This document shows positions 59,008 to 64,000 of a DNA stretch of 64,000 bases, in pieces (the first letter of the stretch is position 1; every line of letters begins with the position of its first letter). Origin of the DNA: SVTX01 sp051867975 (GTDB lineage: Bacteria > Bacillota > Clostridia > Oscillospirales > CAG-272); assembly GCA_051867975.1 (NCBI GenBank), contig JBJDZM010000120.1, forward strand, positions 1 through 64,000, read 5' to 3'. The position numbers were made by a program, and so were the translations under genes. Under the pieces are notes generated by a model. That model saw only the letters and a list, made by a program, of their open reading frames with translations, did no database searches and had not been told where the DNA came from.

Positions 59008-60309
59008 ATGAAATCAATCTGGAATATTTCGGCAGAGCGCCCGCATTTTGAGAGCTTGGGCGGTGATATAGATGTCGATGTTCTTATCGTCGGCGGAGGA
59101 ATAACCGGAATTTTATGTGCGCACACTCTCGGGGATGCCGATGTTAACTATGCTCTTGTCGAGGCAGACAAAATATGCGGCGGAATAACGCAAAATACCA
59201 CGGCAAAAATAACCGTCCAGCACGGCTTGATTTACGACAAACTTATTCGTGAATTCGGAATCCCAAAAGCGAGGCAATATTTTGAAGCCAACAATGACGC
59301 TCTGAAAGAATACCGCAGACTCTGCGCCCACATCGACTGCGATTTTGAGGAAAGCGACGCTTATGTATATTCAATAGACGACAAAGGCAAGATAGAAAAA
59401 GAAGCTAAAGCATATGAAAAATTAGGTATAAAAGCAGAATTGACAAGCAAGGTGCCGCTTCCGTTTTCTGTTGCGGGCGCGTTATGTGTACGCGGGCAAG
59501 CAAGGTTCAACCCTCTGAAATTCTTATACGAAATTTCAAAGGACTTACGGATTTACGAGGGGACAAAGGCTGTTGAGTTTGCCCCGGGCAGGGTTCGAAC
59601 CAATCGAGGAAATATACGCGCGAAGAAAATCATAGTTGCCACACATTTCCCGATTATCAACAAGCACGGCGGTTTTTTTGTTAAAATGTATCAACACCGT
59701 TCGTATGTGCTTGCACTGAAGGATGCTCCTCGAATTGACGGAATGTATATTGATGAAAACGAAAAAGGGCTTTCGTTCAGAAATTACGGTGAGTATTTGC
59801 TTCTCGGCGGCGGAAGCCATCGCACGGGCAAATCCGGCGGAAATTGGCGCGAGCTTGAAGAATTTGCCGCCAAATACTACAAGAACGCAAAAGAAGTGTG
59901 CCGTTTTGCCACACAAGACTGCATGACACTTGACGGGGTTCCTTACATTGGCAGATATTCGCCGAAAACCGAAGGACTATATGTCGCGACAGGATTTAAC
60001 AAGTGGGGAATGACCTCTGCAATGGCGGCGGCGATGATACTGCGTGACGAGATTTTGGGAAAACACAATCGCTATGCCGAGGTCTTTTCTCCGTCAAGGA
60101 GCATATTAAGACCGCAGCTTGCCCTGAACCTTTTTGAAACGACTATAAACCTTTTGACGCCGACAGCACCGCGCTGTCCGCACTTAGGCTGCGCACTCAA
60201 ATACAACAAAGCCGAGCATACATGGGACTGCCCATGTCACGGCTCAAGATTTACAAAAGACGGAAAACTTATCGACAATCCTGCCACGGATGACAGATCG
60301 GGGGGCTGA
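59008..60309 (+). CDS. FAD-dependent oxidoreductase with C-terminal Rieske domain
   Basis: From the ATG at 59008 (GAGGTG 6 bp upstream; GTG at 58999 is an alternative) the product has 433 residues. A DAO-type FAD fold opens with V-D-V-L-I-V-G-G-G-I-T-G-I-L, and the end has a Rieske [2Fe-2S] motif C-P-H-L-G-C and C-P-C-H-G-S-R-F with the required two Cys and two His. This domain pair is found in Bacillus/Clostridia proteins of unknown substrate. A hairpin after its stop (GGCTGAG/CTCAGCC) may end the transcript. Confidence 0.9.
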   Translation: MKSIWNISAERPHFESLGGDIDVDVLIVGGGITGILCAHTLGDADVNYALVEADKICGGITQNTTAKITVQHGLIYDKLIREFGIPKARQYFEANNDALKEYRRLCAHIDCDFEESDAYVYSIDDKGKIEKEAKAYEKLGIKAELTSKVPLPFSVAGALCVRGQARFNPLKFLYEISKDLRIYEGTKAVEFAPGRVRTNRGNIRAKKIIVATHFPIINKHGGFFVKMYQHRSYVLALKDAPRIDGMYIDENEKGLSFRNYGEYLLLGGGSHRTGKSGGNWRELEEFAAKYYKNAKEVCRFATQDCMTLDGVPYIGRYSPKTEGLYVATGFNKWGMTSAMAAAMILRDEILGKHNRYAEVFSPSRSILRPQLALNLFETTINLLTPTAPRCPHLGCALKYNKAEHTWDCPCHGSRFTKDGKLIDNPATDDRSGG

Positions 60310-60372
60310 GCCATAAACTCAGCCTCTTCGCGCGTCGTATTTTTTTCGTGTCAATTTATTTCAGTATGGTGA

Positions 60373-60401
60373 TTTACATATCGGAGGAAATGTGGTACAA
60401 T
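60373..60401 (+). promoter_or_regulatory. Promoter of the ECF sigma operon
   Basis: TTTACA (60373-60378), a 17-bp spacer and TACAAT (60396-60401). The region around the -10 and start resembles that at 56416-56460. A 100-nt leader follows. Confidence 0.75.
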
Positions 60402-60509
60402 ATAAACAGCATGAAGATGAAAAAATTTTCTTTTTTCTGTAAGATATTGAATTTGATTTACGACTTTATAGGTGAAGAGCCTTTAGGAGCTATGTGAGGA
60501 GGTGACTGT

Positions 60510-61061
60510 ATGGAAGACGAAAAAATCGTTACGCTGTATTGGGAGCGCAATGAAAACGCTATTCGGGAGACCGAGTTGAAATACGGTAAATATTGCTACA
60601 CAATCGCATATAATATTCTTCACTCGCACGAAGACTCGGATGAATGTGTCAACGAGACTTGGAACAGCGCATGGAATGCCATGCCGCCCGAAAAACCAAC
60701 TAAGCTGCCGTGCTTTCTCGCTCGTATTACCCGAAATATTGCCATAGACCGATTTCGGTATGCCAGCGCACAAAAACGCGGCTCAGAGGCAGAAAGTGCT
60801 ATTGATGAATATTGGGAATGTATTCCGAACGGTGATGCTCCGATTGAGGATGAATTGGTGCTGAAGCAGGCAATCAATGGGTTTCTTGCAAGTCTTGATA
60901 CCCGAACCCGTGTCATATTTATGCGCAGGTATTGGTATTCGATGAGTGTCAAGGATATTGCAGACGGCATGCGCCTTTCGGAAAGTCATATCAGTGTCAT
61001 CCTGCATAGGACCAGAAGAAAATTCAAAGATTATCTTACGAAAGAGGGAATATTTGTATGA
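60510..61061 (+). CDS. ECF-type RNA polymerase sigma factor
   Basis: The 183-residue protein has sigma region 2 (about 20-90; Y-C-Y-T-I-A-Y-N-I-L, D-S-D-E-C-V-N-E-T-W, I-T-R-N-I-A-I-D-R-F-R) and region 4 (about 122-178; T-R-V-I-F-M-R-R-Y-W-Y-S-M-S-V-K-D-I-A-D-G-M). GAGGAGGTGA precedes the ATG. It overlaps the beta-propeller gene by 4 bp, the usual arrangement of an ECF factor with its membrane anti-sigma partner. Confidence 0.93.
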   Translation: MEDEKIVTLYWERNENAIRETELKYGKYCYTIAYNILHSHEDSDECVNETWNSAWNAMPPEKPTKLPCFLARITRNIAIDRFRYASAQKRGSEAESAIDEYWECIPNGDAPIEDELVLKQAINGFLASLDTRTRVIFMRRYWYSMSVKDIADGMRLSESHISVILHRTRRKFKDYLTKEGIFV

Positions 61062-62974
61062 AGAAAAAGAATTGGTTTCGAAGCTTTTGCCTTGCCGATG
61101 ATAAATACATTGCCGAGGCGCATCCCGATAATGTGATCAAACCGAAAAGAAATAAGGTGGTTATTTCACTTGTGGCAGCATGTGCGTGCTTTGCGCTCCT
61201 TATTTGCAATTTGTGGCTCTTTATTCCGTTTAACACCAACCCACCCGACGTTTCGCAATACGAGGACAGTGAGTATTACGGTCTCATTCAGAAACTGAAC
61301 GTACTTACATTTGAGCAACCAAAGTACAAAAACAATGCCGCCAAGCTCTGGGCAGGGCTGAAAAATATTTCATTTGGTGCAATAAAAGGTGAGATTGATG
61401 CAATGCCGGAGATTGACGCGGATAATGTCGCGGAGATTGAAACCGGTGATTACAAGGAGATCACCGATAACCAAGTTGCAGGCATTATTGAAGCCGACCG
61501 CATCAAACGCAGCGACACACATATTTATTATCTTGACAATGAGGTGCTTCGTATCTTCTCCATTGACAAAGAAAATACAAAAGAGGTTGGCAACTACACT
61601 CTCTACGGTGAAAGCAAGAACTTTTATTTAGACCAGTGGGAATTCTACCTTTCCGACGATTGCAAAACCGTAACGGTAGTCACGCAGTATTATGAGAAAA
61701 CCGATAACAACCCAAACCGTTATGTTGATCTGATCTCGCTTGACGTCAGCGATCCTGCCAATATTGTCAAGAAGGATGAATTCAACATTACGGGAAATTA
61801 TATATCGTCCCGTAAAACAAACGGAAGCATCCTGCTCTTGACCGAGTTCGTTATCAACAAACAAGAACTTGATTTTGATGATGAAACTACCTTCCTTCCT
61901 CAAATTGACGAAGGCAACGGCGCACACAGTATTCCCGCAAGCGGAATCGTATCTCCCGATAATCTCAGCAACACTCGCTACACTGTTGTGATGAAGCTCG
62001 ACGAGAGTACGCTCGACCTTGAAGGGACTGCGGCATATCTCTCCTATTCCGAGGATGTGTACGTTTCCGAAAATCATGTATTTTTGACTCATGTGTTCGC
62101 AGATAAAAAGGAAAACGAGGATGGCACGATCACGAGAAATTCTATGACTGAGATTTCCTGCTTGACCTATGGTGGCGACAGCTTTGAAAGAAAAGGAACC
62201 GTCACTGTCAGAGGTTACGTCAAGGATCAGTGGAGCATGGATGAATATGAGGGCATTCTCCGTGTTTTCACTACCACTAATGCTACAACCATTCGTGAGC
62301 AGTATTATGACAACGGAACTGTATCTGCTGAGATCCTTCAGACTGCAACCGGACTGTCCAATGCAAGCCTGTATTGCATCGACCTTAACTCTTTTGATGT
62401 CGTTGCATCTGTGATCGATTTTGCACCTCCGCGCGAGGAAATTCAGTCGGTCAGATTCGACAAGGAAACAGCATATGTTTGCACATCTATTGAAATGTCA
62501 GACCCCGTATTTTTCTTTGACCTGTCCGATCTTAATAACATCAAATATAAGGACACCGGCACGATTGAGGGCTTCTCCACCTCTCTTATTAACCTCGGAA
62601 ACGGTTATCTTCTCGGCATAGGCAGGGGCGGAAGCTGGAGCGGCTTTAAGGTTGAAGTGTATGAGGAAACCGAGGACGGTGTTCGTTCTGTATGCTCGTA
62701 TGAGCTTGAGAACGCATATTATTCAACCGAATATAAGTCCTATTACGTAGACCGTCAAAATCAGCTTGTAGGCATTGGCATTGCAGATAATAGCTACAAT
62801 GACTATAATGAAAGGAACAGATATATTCTCCTTCATTTTGACGGATATGAGCTTGTAGAGCTTGTTAACGTACCCCTTGCCGGTGACCCCGCCAATATGC
62901 GCGGAGTTTATATCGACGGCTATATGTATATGTTTGGTTTCAACGACTTTAAGGTGGAAAAGGTTTTTGATTAA
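61058..62974 (+). CDS. Membrane-anchored beta-propeller protein, likely anti-sigma partner
   Basis: The 638-residue protein has a short cytoplasmic N terminus of about 33 residues (D-D-K-Y-I-A-E-A-H-P-D-N, a pattern seen in anti-sigma partners), one membrane helix (about 35-55), a linker and a large external domain (about 140-638) matching the secreted C-terminal beta-propeller family: I-I-E-A-D-R-I-K-R-S-D-T-H-I-Y-Y-L, V-V-T-Q-Y-Y-E, D-V-S-D-P-A-N-I, and several similar blades. It overlaps the ECF gene by 4 bp. It could sense an envelope signal and hold the sigma factor through its short N terminus. Confidence 0.82.
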   Translation: MKKKNWFRSFCLADDKYIAEAHPDNVIKPKRNKVVISLVAACACFALLICNLWLFIPFNTNPPDVSQYEDSEYYGLIQKLNVLTFEQPKYKNNAAKLWAGLKNISFGAIKGEIDAMPEIDADNVAEIETGDYKEITDNQVAGIIEADRIKRSDTHIYYLDNEVLRIFSIDKENTKEVGNYTLYGESKNFYLDQWEFYLSDDCKTVTVVTQYYEKTDNNPNRYVDLISLDVSDPANIVKKDEFNITGNYISSRKTNGSILLLTEFVINKQELDFDDETTFLPQIDEGNGAHSIPASGIVSPDNLSNTRYTVVMKLDESTLDLEGTAAYLSYSEDVYVSENHVFLTHVFADKKENEDGTITRNSMTEISCLTYGGDSFERKGTVTVRGYVKDQWSMDEYEGILRVFTTTNATTIREQYYDNGTVSAEILQTATGLSNASLYCIDLNSFDVVASVIDFAPPREEIQSVRFDKETAYVCTSIEMSDPVFFFDLSDLNNIKYKDTGTIEGFSTSLINLGNGYLLGIGRGGSWSGFKVEVYEETEDGVRSVCSYELENAYYSTEYKSYYVDRQNQLVGIGIADNSYNDYNERNRYILLHFDGYELVELVNVPLAGDPANMRGVYIDGYMYMFGFNDFKVEKVFD

Positions 62975-63021
62975 CGGGCAATAAGAGCCCAAGAGCAGAT
63001 TAGTTGAAAAAACAGAATTAA

Positions 63022-63141
63022 GGGGCTGTAGAAAAACTCCGATTTTTGGCAAATTCTTTGTAAAATAACTACACAAAAACAGGGCTTTCTCCGGTTGAAA
63101 ACCTTGTTTTTTGTGCATTATGCGAGTTTTGCAACAGCCCC
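63022..63141. mobile_element. MITE-like element
   Basis: The ends GGGGCTGT...AAAAACTC (63022-63039) and GAGTTTT...CAGCCCC (63124-63141) are 18-bp inverted repeats matching at 16 of 18 positions. The 120-bp element has no gene and contains an inner hairpin around ACAAAAAC/GTTTTTTGT. GGGGCTGTTGCAAAACTC-type ends occur on IS1182-like transposons. No clear target duplication is visible. A T-run after the right end means it could also act as a terminator. Confidence 0.55.
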
Positions 63142-63397
63142 CTTTTTCTTGACTTCAGCAGGTCAGTTTTTGGTGTTATGGGGCGAACCGACGAAAATGT
63201 CAAGTTTAAAGAATAAAAAAAGAATAAAGCATAGGGAATAAAACAAAAAGCAGCGTAATGTTTTGCAACATTTCTGCAAATAAAAAAAGCCAAACGCTCG
63301 GCTGATAAGCATTTGGCTATGTACGCGGAAGGCTGTTAATATGCAACTCAAATATTGAGGGCTGACAGTTATTTATTCTGTCAGCCCTTGGGGCTAC
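63142..63397. other. Gene-free stretch before the thioesterase gene
   Basis: It holds GAATAAA-like low-complexity words (63210-63245), the minus-strand terminator at 63282-63318 and a second perfect hairpin AGGGCTGACAG/CTGTCAGCCCT (63358-63368 with 63378-63388). Confidence 0.55.
63282..63318 (-). terminator. Terminator of the thioesterase gene
   Basis: On the minus strand AGCCAAATGC (63309-63318) pairs with GCGTTTGGCT (63288-63297, one mismatch), followed by seven T (63282-63288 complement). Confidence 0.75.
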
Positions 63398-64000
63398 TTA
63401 TTGATAGACCACCAAGCAACAATGTGTGCCGTTCGCGTTTATTAAAATATTCTCTCCGTTATCGGAATGAACATGTTTTAGAGTTACGTTGTCATCTTCT
63501 GTTATTGGCTTCATATAAGAGATTCGTATTTCGGAAACGGAGTCGTTTTCGAAGAAGTCCTTCGGCAATGCCTCCATTGCCAGATCAACATAACGGGTAT
63601 TATGCATATGTCCGTTAAAATCAATATCGCTACGGCGTAATTGAAGTTCTTTTTCCGAGGTGAACTCTGACGGTGCACGCAGTCTTTGTGCGTCCTCAAA
63701 CAGAGTTTTTTCTTCGGGCTGATATGAGCCAAACAATTCTTCGCTAATGCGTGTAAGTTTTGATGTTGCAAGGTCAAACAAAGCAAACTTTGCCTCTGCC
63801 AGGATAAGCTCAGTGCCGTTTTCATCGGTCAAAAGGAAGTCCCGATACACGGCGCTTGCAGGAGCCTTGCCGCGAACCCATGTGGTGATGCGTAAAGACT
63901 CACCGTTTTCGGGACGGCGAATGATTTTCACACGCCACTCTGTCAAAATCCACGCAATACCATTCTTATTAGCGTCCGCAAGACTATCACCTGCCATTGC
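63398..64000 (-). CDS. Acyl-ACP thioesterase (partial, N terminus outside the window)
   Basis: The visible 200 residues show a double hot-dog acyl-ACP thioesterase: W-I-L-T-E-W-R-V-K-I-I-R-R-P near the left end, T-W-V-R-G-K, Y-R-D-F-L-L-T-D in the first half, then L-R-R-S-D-I-D-F-N-G-H-M-H-N-T-R-Y-V-D-L with the catalytic Asn/His region of the second hot dog, and Y-M-K-P-I-T-E-D-D. Family members have about 240 residues, so roughly 30-40 N-terminal residues lie beyond position 64000; the internal Met at 63997 is not a real start. It releases free fatty acids from ACP. Confidence 0.88.
   Translation of the reverse strand, partial: AMAGDSLADANKNGIAWILTEWRVKIIRRPENGESLRITTWVRGKAPASAVYRDFLLTDENGTELILAEAKFALFDLATSKLTRISEELFGSYQPEEKTLFEDAQRLRAPSEFTSEKELQLRRSDIDFNGHMHNTRYVDLAMEALPKDFFENDSVSEIRISYMKPITEDDNVTLKHVHSDNGENILINANGTHCCLVVYQ

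Overview
The window is about 64 kb from a low-to-mid G+C Firmicute, most likely an uncultivated anaerobic gut member of the Clostridia. The evidence is the gene set (pyruvate:ferredoxin oxidoreductase, FucO-type lactaldehyde reductase, remB beside recF/gyrB, DUF3021 with LytTR, a Clostridia-type zinc transporter), strong AGGAGG ribosome binding sites and TTGACA-17-TATAAT promoters. A run of 100 Ns at 56518-56617 shows that this is a draft scaffold. I see no rRNA or tRNA gene, CRISPR array or complete insertion sequence.

Layout. (1) 1-0.8 kb: a hairpin array, a four-helix-bundle protein and a small pyrophosphatase-like protein. (2) 1.2-4 kb: rpmG-secE-nusG-rplK-rplA, with an L1-stalk mimic in front of rplK. 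(3) 4-9 kb: a TetR regulator, a GPH sugar symporter and a GH2 glycosidase, forming a glycoside uptake and hydrolysis locus. (4) 9.3-20.8 kb: the chromosome-replication block dnaA-dnaN-recF-remB-gyrB-[mreC-mreD]-gyrA plus a lipoprotein, with DnaA-box-like clusters in the dnaA-dnaN and gyrB-mreC gaps. (5) 21-28 kb: a PHP-fold protein, fumarase, malic enzyme, a MATE exporter, cca and a membrane protein. (6) 28-37.6 kb: a LytTR/DUF3021 pair, nifJ, a membrane protein with an acidic repeat tail, an M18 aminopeptidase and an FAD protein. (7) 37.7-46.7 kb: an ABC exporter with an XRE-AbrB regulator, a second MATE exporter with a structured leader, and a TetR-controlled MMPL/heptad-repeat envelope operon. 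(8) 46.7-51.5 kb: a zinc/manganese-type ABC importer with two accessory proteins, then a CofE-like ligase. (9) 51.7-56.3 kb: a two-component system with a 45-codon Pro/Lys-rich companion, and a large surface carbohydrate-binding protein. (10) 56.4-64 kb: a tandem 89-bp repeat broken by the assembly gap, a metallo-beta-lactamase-fold hydrolase, fucO, an FAD/Rieske oxidoreductase, an ECF sigma factor with a membrane beta-propeller partner, a MITE-like element and the 3' part of an acyl-ACP thioesterase gene.

How it fits together. Most of the content is core replication, translation and fermentative metabolism: PFOR for pyruvate oxidation, fumarase plus malic enzyme for C4 interconversion, and FucO for lactaldehyde reduction. 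Between these lie small, locally regulated transport and envelope-sensing cassettes. No single large undescribed system is evident. The observations I rate highest are the L1 autoregulatory mimic, the three-segment SecE, the collapsed repeat array with a strong promoter in front, the nested operators in the TetR/MMPL region, the inverted repeat around the LytTR promoter, the 45-codon gene after the histidine kinase, and the Gly at a quinolone-determining GyrA position. All functional calls come from reading the sequence. No database search was run.
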